This document shows, in pieces, positions 35,991 through 44,258 of a stretch of 64,000 nt of DNA. The notes beneath the pieces are model-generated. The model searched no databases, was not told the origin of the DNA, and was given only the letters and a program-made list of their open reading frames with translations. Every line of letters begins with the position of its first letter. The stretch's first letter is position 1. A program made the position numbers and the translations under genes. This stretch comes from Cupriavidus taiwanensis LMG 19424 (lineage in GTDB: Bacteria; Pseudomonadota; Gammaproteobacteria; Burkholderiales; Burkholderiaceae): positions 2,040,001 to 2,104,000 of the forward strand of contig NC_010530.1 in the NCBI RefSeq assembly GCF_000069785.1. The letters are read 5' to 3'.

Positions 35991-36131
35991 TCAGCGCATC
36001 CAGTAGCCGACAGCAAGCGCCACGGCAATGGCCAGCACGATAAGGACAGGCACGGTGCGGTTGCGGCGGCCGCGCCGCGGATAGCGATGGAATTCGCCCA
36101 GGCCGCCGTTGGTCAGTTTTTCCCAATCCAT
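35991..36131 (-). CDS. Small single-pass membrane protein
   Basis: A 46-residue frame starting MDWEKLTNGGLGEFHRYPRR. A basic stretch (RRGRRNR) is followed by one hydrophobic helix (VPVLIVLAIAVALAVGYWM), giving an N-in topology. No domain is recognised. The amphipathic start, basic stop-transfer-like region and membrane helix make it look like a genuine small protein, though the Shine-Dalgarno is weak. It lies between the convergent sRNA A and the barrel protein gene. It may be regulatory or accessory to the surface locus, but nothing in the sequence shows this. Confidence 0.55.
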   Translation of the reverse strand: MDWEKLTNGGLGEFHRYPRRGRRNRTVPVLIVLAIAVALAVGYWMR

Positions 36132-36259
36132 GAGACGCGCAAAGTTTCCATGTCAGGCGCAGCAGGCGATTGTGTCAGCGCGCGCCGCATGAAAATGTGT
36201 CCGCCGGCACAATCTCCGCAGGAACCGTTCGCCCGCCATCGCGAATGCCCCCGTGCCGC

Positions 36260-37627
36260 TCAGAAGTCCATCAACACGCCGGTGCTCACCGTCCCTGCGC
36301 GATAGCGGAACAGGGGGATGGAGTCGTCTGATTGCTGGTACAGGCCCTGGATATAGAACGAGAGCTCCGACGCATGGCGATAGGTATAGCGCAGCAGCAC
36401 CTGGCTGAGCACCTGCCGGCGGCGCGTGTCGCCGAACAGCGCGCGAAAGTACGGCTGGCGATCGCGCAGTTCCTGGCGCTGCGCGAGCGCGACGACCAGG
36501 TGGCGCGGCTGTGGCAGCCATGTCAGGTTCGCAAGGATGGCGTAGCCATCCCGGTCGCCGCCCGCGCGCTCGTTGCGTGCCAGGTCGCGGATGACGCCGA
36601 CGGCGGCCGACACCTGCAGGTTCGGCGCCAGGTCCAGGCGCCCGCGCAGCCGCAGGTCGTGGCGGCGCGCATCGAAGGCATGGCCGTCGGGATAGCGGTC
36701 GAGCGACATGCTGGTATCGATGCCGAGCCGGTAGGGCTTGCCGGCCAGCTGCCGCTCTGGCAGCCAGTAGCCCAGCAGCGCGCCGCCGCCATACTGGTAG
36801 GGCCGCCCGCCCAGCCACGTATAGCCCAGCGCGGCCTGCCCCTCCACCAGGCCAACGCCGGTCTCGCGGCCATAGTGGGCGGCCAGGCTTGTACCGTACT
36901 GGCTATAGTCTTGCCGCTGGGCGTATTGACGGATCGAGGCGCCAACGGACACGTTCAGCCCTTCGACGCCGCCGGTCCCCCAGTTCACACTGCCGTCCAT
37001 GCCGGCAAAGCGGTCGGCCTGTGCCAGCTGGGACGGCTGCAGCAACAGGTATGGCAGCGGCGCCCCCGGGGCCAGCGGCACCAGCGGATCGCGCGGGCCA
37101 TAGTTGGCGTTGGTGGTGTAGCCGGCCAGCAGCGAAAGCTGGCCGCGCAGGCGCGGGTCCGGGCGCTTGCAGCCGCCGCGCACATAGGAGTCGATCAGCA
37201 CCCGGATGGCCGGCGGCACATCGGTGCCCCCCTGTAGTTGGGAAAACTGTGTGAAGGCGCGTTCGCGCTCGCCCAGTTCACACAGGGCAATGGCGATGTC
37301 GAGCCGTGCTCCGGCGTGCGGCAGGGGCAGACGCTCGACATCGAGCAGCATCTGGCGCGCCGCGTCGAAGTCGCCGTCGCGCATCGCGCCATGGACGCGC
37401 TGGTAGAAGGACTCGTAGGCACCGCCCGCGTCGAACGCCGCTGCAGGCAAGTCTGCCACCACGCCCGCCGAGGATCCCGGCTGGTGCGGCGCCACCCGAT
37501 CGGGCATGGCCGGCCGGGCGGGAAGCACGGGCTGGGCCGCGTGTCCCCATTGGGCCGCGGCGCCGCAAGCCCACATCAGCATTGCGCACAGGCTCGCCCG
37601 CGTGCACCGGGCACGCGCATCACGCAA
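36260..37627 (-). CDS. Outer-membrane beta-barrel protein with N-terminal helical repeats (Slam/DUF560-like)
   Basis: 455 residues from a TTG at 37627. That start overlaps the cyclase stop by 8 bp and gives a good signal peptide (basic RDARARCTR, hydrophobic LCAMLMWACGAAA). Residues 65-150 look like TPR helices (DGDFDAARQMLLDVERLPLP; IALCELGERERAFTQFSQLQ). The rest alternates like a 14-16-strand barrel and ends in the C-terminal aromatic VSTGVLMDF expected of outer-membrane proteins. This TPR-plus-barrel layout is that of surface lipoprotein assembly modulators (Slam). The neighbour at 39521 has a C-terminal region resembling Slam substrates. The Slam assignment is tentative; barrel location is more secure. 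An ATG at 37582 is an alternative start. Confidence 0.6.
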   Translation of the reverse strand: MRDARARCTRASLCAMLMWACGAAAQWGHAAQPVLPARPAMPDRVAPHQPGSSAGVVADLPAAAFDAGGAYESFYQRVHGAMRDGDFDAARQMLLDVERLPLPHAGARLDIAIALCELGERERAFTQFSQLQGGTDVPPAIRVLIDSYVRGGCKRPDPRLRGQLSLLAGYTTNANYGPRDPLVPLAPGAPLPYLLLQPSQLAQADRFAGMDGSVNWGTGGVEGLNVSVGASIRQYAQRQDYSQYGTSLAAHYGRETGVGLVEGQAALGYTWLGGRPYQYGGGALLGYWLPERQLAGKPYRLGIDTSMSLDRYPDGHAFDARRHDLRLRGRLDLAPNLQVSAAVGVIRDLARNERAGGDRDGYAILANLTWLPQPRHLVVALAQRQELRDRQPYFRALFGDTRRRQVLSQVLLRYTYRHASELSFYIQGLYQQSDDSIPLFRYRAGTVSTGVLMDF

Positions 37628-39533
37628 CAGCCGGCTCCGACAGGTCGAAAGGCTGCGGGCACGGCCGCCCGCGGACCGCGTAGATCTGCTCGGCCCGGCT
37701 GCGTCCGCGCAGGCGCGCGCGACCAACCGGCTTCAGTACGTGGCCTTGTGCCAGCGCCGCGGTGCCCTCGCCTACCAGGAGGTCGGCCGAGACCGCCTTG
37801 CACAGGTCCTGCAGCCGCGACGCGATATTGACCGTGTCGCCGATGGCTGTATAGCTCTTGCGCAGCGGCGAGCCGATCTCGCCCACCACCGCTTCGCCAC
37901 TGTGCAGCCCGATGCAGACCCGCACCGGCGCCAGCCACGGGCATGCTGCCTGCAGCCGCGCGTTCAGCGCCGGCATGCCGGACAGCATGGCGCAGGCACA
38001 GGCCAGGCCCCGGTCCGCATGGTCAGGCTGGTCGAGCGGCGCGTTCCAGAACGCCATCACCGCATCCCCGATGTACTTGTCGACCGTGCCGCCAGCGGCA
38101 TGGATCTGCGCGGTCAGTGCTTCCAGGACGATCTCGGTCACTTTGACCAGCCGCTCCGGCGCCATGGTTTCGGCCAGCGCGGTGTAACCCTCCATGTCGG
38201 CGAACAGCACGGTCACGGTCCGGCGCATGGGCAGCATGGCCTCGTAGCCGCGTTCGCGCAGCAAGGCTTCCATCACCGCCGGCGGCAGGTAGCGGCGGAA
38301 GCGGCGCTGGAACTGCCGCGCCTGCGCGCGCGCCAACGCCCATTCCGCCGGTGCCTGCAAGACCAGCAGCAGGATCGCGGCCACCACGGGCAGCACCGCC
38401 GCGCGGCCTGCGGCGCCAGGCGGCAATCCCAGCAGCACCAGCAGCCATGACCCGGCCATGCCGGTCAGGGCGCCATAGGTGACCAGCAGGTTGCCGCCGC
38501 GCGACAGCCAGGCGAGCGCCAGCACGGTGGCCACGGTCCAGGCCCAGCCCAGCCACGGCAGCACGAGCCGCGGCGAGGGCGCCGCGGCTTCCGCCAGCAG
38601 CCAGTCGAGCATTTCGGCATGCGCCATCACGCCGGGCAGGCGTGGATCGTGCGGGCTGACGACATGGTCCGACAGGCCGAGCGCCGACGCGCCGACCAGC
38701 ACATAACGTCCCGCCAGCGCCTGCGCCGGCACGCGCCGGGCCAGCACATCGACCGCGCTGAACACCGGAAACCCTTCGCTCGCGTGGCGCCAAGGGATGG
38801 GCACGAAGCCATCCGCCTCCCTCGCCTGCGCCAGCAGCGGCGCCAGCGTGGTCCAGGGCAGCGCCGCAGGCAAGCCGGGCCTTGCGCACAGCAAGGCCGC
38901 CGCGGCCAGCATCGGATACTGCTGCCCGGCATAGCCGATCACCGGCGCCATGCGCCGCACCACCCCGTCGGCGTCCACCTGGGGCGTGATATGACCGACG
39001 CAATCGCCCGGAGCGGCGGTGAAGAAGTTGCCGAGATGGCCCGTCGCCGCCGGGGGCGCTGCCAGGTCGGCGGGCCCCGGCAGCGCGCCACCGGGCTGGC
39101 CGGCGCGCGCCGTTTGCTGCGTCAGGTAGAAGGCCTGTGAGAACACCATCCGGTGTCGTCTGGCGAGCGCAAGCAAGGCGGCATCGGCGGCGGCGTCCCG
39201 CGGTTCGGGGAATACCATGTCCAGGGCGACCACGCGGGCTGCGTGCCGGGTGAAGAGCTCTCCCGCCAGCCCCGCCACGACTTCGCGCGGCCATGGCCAG
39301 GGCCCGACGATGTCCAGGCTGGCCTCGTCGATCTCGACCACCGCGACATGCGCCGACTGGCCCGCGGACGGCCCCAGCCGCCAGCGCAGGTCGGCCATCA
39401 GGTCCTCCAGGCGGTGAAACCAGCGCGGCGACCACATGCCGCTGCCGAGCAGCGCGCAGGCGCCCAGCACCAGGGCGAACAGTCCCGGGCGCAGCCAGTC
39501 GCGCGGCGTGCCTGCCGCGCCTAGCGCCCCCAA
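37620..39533 (-). CDS. CHASE2-domain class III adenylate cyclase
   Basis: 637 residues. An N-terminal membrane helix, a periplasmic CHASE2 sensor domain (about 35-300), three membrane helices (about 310-390) and a class III cyclase domain (about 430-600) occur in the usual order. Catalytic parts are present: metal aspartates in VLFADMEGYTAL and KYIGDAVMAFW, and the transition-state segment IGDTVNIASRL. Lys in KYIGD and Asp in GDTVN suggest an adenylate rather than guanylate cyclase. It starts at TTG 39533, overlapping the FecR-domain gene by 13 bp. It should convert a periplasmic signal into cAMP, and the divergent Crp-type regulator (41080) has the residues to bind it. Confidence 0.92.
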   Translation of the reverse strand: MGALGAAGTPRDWLRPGLFALVLGACALLGSGMWSPRWFHRLEDLMADLRWRLGPSAGQSAHVAVVEIDEASLDIVGPWPWPREVVAGLAGELFTRHAARVVALDMVFPEPRDAAADAALLALARRHRMVFSQAFYLTQQTARAGQPGGALPGPADLAAPPAATGHLGNFFTAAPGDCVGHITPQVDADGVVRRMAPVIGYAGQQYPMLAAAALLCARPGLPAALPWTTLAPLLAQAREADGFVPIPWRHASEGFPVFSAVDVLARRVPAQALAGRYVLVGASALGLSDHVVSPHDPRLPGVMAHAEMLDWLLAEAAAPSPRLVLPWLGWAWTVATVLALAWLSRGGNLLVTYGALTGMAGSWLLVLLGLPPGAAGRAAVLPVVAAILLLVLQAPAEWALARAQARQFQRRFRRYLPPAVMEALLRERGYEAMLPMRRTVTVLFADMEGYTALAETMAPERLVKVTEIVLEALTAQIHAAGGTVDKYIGDAVMAFWNAPLDQPDHADRGLACACAMLSGMPALNARLQAACPWLAPVRVCIGLHSGEAVVGEIGSPLRKSYTAIGDTVNIASRLQDLCKAVSADLLVGEGTAALAQGHVLKPVGRARLRGRSRAEQIYAVRGRPCPQPFDLSEPAVA

Positions 39534-40882
39534 TTTGTCGCCCCTACCGCCGTCTGCCCGGAGGCGCCGATCTGGCTGCTGAACACGTAGCCGGCCTGCG
39601 ACGCGTCGGTGCCGGCCAGCGCGCCGCGCACCATGGCATTGCCCGCGGCCTGGTCGCTGCGCATCATGCCGTCGGAGGTCACGGAGCCTTGCGCGCGCAT
39701 CGAATGGCTGAGCTGGCTGGTGCTGACCGTAAGGCTGGTGTCGAAGCGGCGCTTGCCGAAGTCGACCACCAGCGACGGATCGGCGACGGTCGCCGCGGTC
39801 GCCTTGCCATCGCCCACCACGTAAGCCTCGGCACTCTTGAGCTGGAAGCCGAACACACCCTTGACCGGCATCGTCATCGGCTCGCGCGAATCGCGAACCA
39901 GGGCAAACGGCCCGAAACCGCCCATCGCAACGATGTCATGGACGCCTGCGCGCAGTGCTTCCAGCGTGGTGTCCGCCGGCAGGCTGGCCAGGGCCTGGTA
40001 GCGGCCCCAGAACAGCTTCTGCGCCTCCGGCGCAGGCGGGACAGGCTGCGGGCGCACCACCGGCGTCTCGGGCACGGGCGCAGGGGCGGGACGCGGCTCG
40101 GGCAGCAACCTGACGGCGTCACCGAGTATTTCGATCTCGTTGGCGGTGACGACCGCCGGCGCGCTCACCGCCGAGGTCTTGACCTGTCCGCCGGCGACGC
40201 TCCCCTCATCCTTGCCGGGCGGCGCCACCGCCTCGGGCGACAGGTGCTGGAACTGCGGCCCGAGCAGCGTCGGCTGGGTCTCGCCATGGCGCAGCTGCAG
40301 GATGCTGCCGCCGGCCTGGCTCGACAGCCCCGTGCCGCCCTCGCACGGGCCCGTGCCTGCGGGCCGACAGCCAGCAAGGAATGGCGACATCACAATGCCG
40401 CCGGCACGCACGCTGGCACGCGTGGTGCGGGCGTCGGTGAAGACCGAGAAGTCGGTACCGCGGATGCCGATCGCCGCCACCGGGGTATTCATGCGAAAGC
40501 GCTCCCGTGCCGCCTGGGCGCCTTCGCCGGAGATGGTGCGCACCACGCCGCGGTTCAGCCTGAGCTTGATCTGCGTATTGGCGGGCGCGGCGCTGTCGTA
40601 GGCGTAGGCCTCGATGGTCAGGCTGGAGTTCGGGCGCAGGCTGACAAAGCCGCGGTCCACCGTGTTGACGTAGACGTAGCCGTCGCTGCCGGTCTCCAGC
40701 GTCGCGCCTTCGTGCAGCGTGCTGCCGGCCTGCAGCGGCTGCCGCTGGCCGTGCGCCTCGAGCCAGGCGCTGCCCGCCACCACGGCGATCTTGCCCACCT
40801 CGGCCGGTCCCTGCGCCCATGCCAATACCGCCCAGCCGATCGACAGGCAGCCGATCAGCATTCCCCGGATCATCGTATTCAT
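39521..40882 (-). CDS. FecR-domain periplasmic protein with C-terminal barrel-like region
   Basis: 453 residues. A Sec signal peptide (MNTMIRGMLIGCLSIGWAVL, cleavage near AWAQ) precedes a FecR domain at about 30-170 (LEAHGQRQPLQAGSTLHEGA; AIGIRGTDFSVFTD). A proline-rich linker at 290-330 follows. The C-terminal 130 residues (VVDFGKRRFDTSLTVS to AVGATNWGR) resemble the small beta-barrel of TbpB-like Slam substrates. FecR-domain proteins beside CHASE2 cyclases are a recurring pair. Here it is the first gene of the cyclase operon and probably binds a periplasmic or surface cue. AAGGGG 5 nt upstream fixes the start at 40882. Confidence 0.8.
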   Translation of the reverse strand: MNTMIRGMLIGCLSIGWAVLAWAQGPAEVGKIAVVAGSAWLEAHGQRQPLQAGSTLHEGATLETGSDGYVYVNTVDRGFVSLRPNSSLTIEAYAYDSAAPANTQIKLRLNRGVVRTISGEGAQAARERFRMNTPVAAIGIRGTDFSVFTDARTTRASVRAGGIVMSPFLAGCRPAGTGPCEGGTGLSSQAGGSILQLRHGETQPTLLGPQFQHLSPEAVAPPGKDEGSVAGGQVKTSAVSAPAVVTANEIEILGDAVRLLPEPRPAPAPVPETPVVRPQPVPPAPEAQKLFWGRYQALASLPADTTLEALRAGVHDIVAMGGFGPFALVRDSREPMTMPVKGVFGFQLKSAEAYVVGDGKATAATVADPSLVVDFGKRRFDTSLTVSTSQLSHSMRAQGSVTSDGMMRSDQAAGNAMVRGALAGTDASQAGYVFSSQIGASGQTAVGATNWGR

Positions 40883-41006
40883 TGCAACCCCTTCTGACTT
40901 CGGTGCGGCCCAAGGGACGCACGCCGGCCCCTGTGCGGGTCGCCCCGGAGGCTCCCGCATCGTCGACAGGCTGGCGATGATGATGACCGAGCCATGCCCG
41001 GTGCTT

Positions 41007-41022
41007 TGTGACAGGAATCACA
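41007..41022. promoter_or_regulatory. Crp-like site B between the cyclase operon and the crp-type gene
   Basis: TGTGACAGGAATCACA, a near-perfect Crp palindrome centred at 41014.5. Rightward, a weak -10 (TTAGCT at 41044) lies 29.5 bp from the centre and predicts a start near 41056, 24 nt before the regulator ATG. Leftward, CATCAT (40985-40980) lies at the same distance and predicts a start near 40973 for the FecR-cyclase operon. It may therefore activate both. Confidence 0.75.
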
Positions 41023-41079
41023 AACGCGGCCAACGCGGACGTGTTAGCTTGGATGTGGGGTGACAGCTATGTAACGTCC

Positions 41080-41817
41080 ATGTCTAAAATTTCAGCAATG
41101 AAGCCGCTTGATCTGCTCAGGCGACAACGTCTCCTGGCCGGCCTGGATGACGAAACGCTGCTTGAGCTGCAGGCCGAGATCCGGATCCAGCGGTTTCGCA
41201 AGCGGGAATTTGTCGTCCACCACGGCGCCGCCGGCGATTCGCTGATGATGCTGCTGAGCGGCCGGCTGCAGGTCATCGCACTGGCGGAGGATGGGCGCGA
41301 AGTGGGGCTCGATTTCGTCGAGCCCGGCGACTATTTCGGGGAGCTGTCCATCATCGATGGCCTGCCCCGCTCCGCCTCGATCGTCGCCAGCGTCGATTCG
41401 CTGGTCGGCTTCCTGCCCCGGCAGAAGGCGAAGTGGTTGTTCTACAACCACCCGAGCGTGATCGAGACCCTGCTGCAGAAGCTGTGCAACACGATCCGCC
41501 AGGCCTCCAGCTATCGTTCGATGCTGGGCATGAACCGGGCCTACTCGCGCGTCTACGCGATCCTGATGAGCGCCGCGCGCAACCCGACCGGCAACCTCGT
41601 CACGATCGAGAACCTGCCCAACCAGCAGGGCATCGCGATCATGGCCAATGTCAGCCGCGAGACCGTGTCGCGCGCGATCCACGCCCTGGTCAGCACCGGT
41701 ATCGTCCAGAAAGACCTGCGCCGGCTGATCGTGCGCGAGCCGGTCATCCTGGAAAAGCTGGCCAAGGGCGAAGCCGAGATTCAGGTGCGCAAGAAGCCCG
41801 AGGCAAAGGCGGCGTAG
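41080..41817 (+). CDS. Crp-type cAMP-responsive transcriptional regulator
   Basis: 245 residues. The cyclic-nucleotide domain (about 15-135) has FGELSIIDGLPRSASIVA, matching the GEL and RSA contacts of E. coli Crp to cAMP. The C-terminal winged helix has VSRETVSRAIHAL. Its Arg-Glu...Arg residues align with Arg180, Glu181 and Arg185 of Crp, which read TGTGA half-sites. Such sites occur repeatedly in the surrounding 27 kb, including one just upstream of this gene. ATG 41080 is taken; the longer frame from 41008 would start inside that operator. It is divergent from the adenylate cyclase operon and its 3' end overlaps the convergent glycosyltransferase gene by 37 bp. Confidence 0.92.
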   Translation: MSKISAMKPLDLLRRQRLLAGLDDETLLELQAEIRIQRFRKREFVVHHGAAGDSLMMLLSGRLQVIALAEDGREVGLDFVEPGDYFGELSIIDGLPRSASIVASVDSLVGFLPRQKAKWLFYNHPSVIETLLQKLCNTIRQASSYRSMLGMNRAYSRVYAILMSAARNPTGNLVTIENLPNQQGIAIMANVSRETVSRAIHALVSTGIVQKDLRRLIVREPVILEKLAKGEAEIQVRKKPEAKAA

Positions 41818-44210
41818 CGTTCGCCGATCTTGCGCCAGTCGCCGCTCGCGGCGACCTTGGCGCGCGCCGACGCAACCAGCGCGCCATGGCGCCCGGCGTC
41901 GAGCGCATGCGCGGCGCACAGGGCGCCGGCGAGGTCGTCGGCCTCGATCGGCACGAAATCCTCCCACGCGGTGAGGCCGCTGCCGCGCGCGCCGAATGCC
42001 GTGCTCAGCACCAGCAGGCCGCTGGCGGTGTACTCGGCCAGCTTCAGGTTGGTGCCGGAGCCGGCCCGCACGGGATTGAGGCCGTAATCCGCCAGGCCTA
42101 GCCACAGCGACTTCTCCGCCGCGTCGACCACCCCCAGCATGGCGACATTGCCGGGCCGCGCATCGGCGTCGATCATGCCGCAGACCGAGCCCATGATGGC
42201 AAAGTCCAGCGCCGGGCTGCGCGCGGCCGCGGCCAGCACCAGCAAGGCCGCTTCCAGATTGGGCCCGTGGGCACTGCCCATGAACAGGGCCAGTGGCCGC
42301 TCCTTGCCCAGGCGGCTTCCCCGGGCCTGGCGCTCGGCAACCGCCACGAACGGTGTCTCGGCGATCTCGATGCCGTTGGCCAGCACCGCCACCGGCGTGC
42401 CGTCGAGCTGGTACAGCTCGCGCAGCCGCTCGGCATCGAGCTCGCTGCAAGCGGTCACGCCGCACGCCTGCTCGGCGCACTGGCGCTCGAAGTGCCGCAC
42501 CAGCTGGGCCGCCCACGCGTGCCGGCCATACATGCCGGCCTTCAGGTCGTACTCGACATTGTGCGCCTCGTACAGGTGCGGACGCGGCTCGCCGGCAGCC
42601 TGCAAGGCGGGGAAGCCGTACGGATGCGCGCACACCGCCAGCTCCGCGATGCGCAGCTGCTCGCGCAGCGCCTCGAGCCACTGCGGCACGCTGTCCGGGT
42701 GCATCGCCGCGGCCAGGTCGCCCGCCGACACGCCAAGCTTTTGTTCGAGATCCCGGGCATGCTCGCGCAGGCGCGGCGTCACCGGCACCACCTCCTCCAC
42801 CACCCCGGGCGCCAGCGGCCTGGCATGGCGGGGCATGGCGGTGTCCGCCAGGTTGACGAAGCGCACCTCGAACGCCTGCGCCAGGTGGCGGTACAAGCCG
42901 AACAGCCGCAGCTTGCCGCCGCTGACCACCGGCTCGACCGGGAATGTGTTGACGACCACGAGGCGGGGCTTGGCCGGGCGTGCCACATGCGCCGCGCAGG
43001 GCGCCGGGGCGCACGCCGACGCAGCAGCGGGGGCGGCGCCGGACAGCAGCCAGTCGCCAAAGGCCTGCCAGTGGATCGCCGCCGCGCGATCGCGCGCGCG
43101 CAGGCCCATGGCGGCGACGCCGGCCGGGTCCGCTGAAAGCCGCGCGATGGCAGCGCCGAGCGCTTGCGCGTCGGGTGCCGCGATCACGCCATTGACGCCA
43201 TCCTCGATCAGTTCGGTGGGCCCGCCGCTGTCGCTGACGGTCAGCACCGGCCGCCCGCACAGCATCGCCTCCAGCGTGATCAGGCCATAGTCCTCCTGGT
43301 ACGGCACGAAAGGGACGAATGCCGCCCGGGCATATGCCTGGGCCAGTTCCGCATCGGTGAGCCTGCCCAGAAACTGAATGCCGTCGTGGCTTGCCGCACG
43401 CGCGCGCAGGGCCTGCTCTTCCGGGCCGGCGCCGGCAATGCGCAGCGGCAGCGTCGCACCGCTGCGCAGATAGGCATCGATCAGCAAGTCGATACGCTTG
43501 CCGCCCACCAGCCGGCTCGCGGTGAAGATGCCGGCGTCGTCCGGCAGCGCGGCGGGCGCCAGCCCCTCCAGCCCGGTCGGGTGATGGCACACCTCGACAT
43601 GGCAGCCCGCAGGAAAATGCGAAGCACGCTCCTGCACCGTGCGCGAGATCGCCGCGTAGCGCCGGATATGGCCGGGCTGCATGCCGATGCGGTCAAGCAG
43701 ATGCACCACCGCGCGCGCGAAGGTCCCGGGAAAATGCAGCAGTTCCGGCGGCGCATCCGCGCGCGTCAGCGCCGCCAGCAGGGTCTCGGCCACCTCGGCC
43801 GCATCCAGGCTTTCGCCGCCGTGGCCCGCCAGCAAGGCGGACTCGAGTGCCGGCGGCAACCGCAGGCGCGCCACCGCAGCGGCGTCCGGCGGGCGCGCCA
43901 GGTGCGCCGGGCACGTGTCATAGAGGCCGCGCAGCTTGTGCTGCAGGTAGACCATATGGTTGGGATGCCGGACCATCCACGCCGGGTACTTGGTGCTGAT
44001 GACGAGGTCGAAATGGCTCAGGTCCAGCCGAGAGAAGGTGCGGTAGCTTCCGATCAGCTCGACCAGGTTGCGCTCCGGGCTCGGCAGCTTGATCAGTTCG
44101 GCCACCACGCCCGCACGCCGGTTCAGTTCGCGCAGCATGCCCCACCAGAGGTTCTCGGCGCCGCCGATGATAAAAGGCACCGGACTCGGTGCCACGATCG
44201 CTACTCTCAT
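41781..44210 (-). CDS. Bifunctional tandem GT-B glycosyltransferase
   Basis: 809 residues, two glycosyltransferase units in one chain. The N-terminal half (1-410) is GT4-like: GGAENLWWGML at the start, and the donor-binding region EDYGLITLEAMLCGRPVLTV with GGPTELIEDGVNG. The C-terminal half (430-809) is a second GT-B: VVSGGKLRLFGLYRHLAQAF, EAHNVEYD, TACSELDAERLRELY, and the donor region NLKLAEYTASGLLVLST. It could add two sugars in succession during glycan assembly in the cytoplasm. It is the last gene of the long leftward operon. Its stop lies inside the 3' end of the Crp-type gene. Confidence 0.87.
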   Translation of the reverse strand: MRVAIVAPSPVPFIIGGAENLWWGMLRELNRRAGVVAELIKLPSPERNLVELIGSYRTFSRLDLSHFDLVISTKYPAWMVRHPNHMVYLQHKLRGLYDTCPAHLARPPDAAAVARLRLPPALESALLAGHGGESLDAAEVAETLLAALTRADAPPELLHFPGTFARAVVHLLDRIGMQPGHIRRYAAISRTVQERASHFPAGCHVEVCHHPTGLEGLAPAALPDDAGIFTASRLVGGKRIDLLIDAYLRSGATLPLRIAGAGPEEQALRARAASHDGIQFLGRLTDAELAQAYARAAFVPFVPYQEDYGLITLEAMLCGRPVLTVSDSGGPTELIEDGVNGVIAAPDAQALGAAIARLSADPAGVAAMGLRARDRAAAIHWQAFGDWLLSGAAPAAASACAPAPCAAHVARPAKPRLVVVNTFPVEPVVSGGKLRLFGLYRHLAQAFEVRFVNLADTAMPRHARPLAPGVVEEVVPVTPRLREHARDLEQKLGVSAGDLAAAMHPDSVPQWLEALREQLRIAELAVCAHPYGFPALQAAGEPRPHLYEAHNVEYDLKAGMYGRHAWAAQLVRHFERQCAEQACGVTACSELDAERLRELYQLDGTPVAVLANGIEIAETPFVAVAERQARGSRLGKERPLALFMGSAHGPNLEAALLVLAAAARSPALDFAIMGSVCGMIDADARPGNVAMLGVVDAAEKSLWLGLADYGLNPVRAGSGTNLKLAEYTASGLLVLSTAFGARGSGLTAWEDFVPIEADDLAGALCAAHALDAGRHGALVASARAKVAASGDWRKIGERYAAFASGFLRT

Positions 44211-44258
44211 GTGTTCCGCTCTACCATGATGTGGTCAGTTGTCTGCACGGTGCGCCGC

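Noticed and set aside
41008..41079. An upstream ATG giving a 24-residue longer Crp-type protein
   Set aside because: This ATG lies inside the Crp-like operator and upstream of the predicted transcript start. Family members begin near the later ATG.
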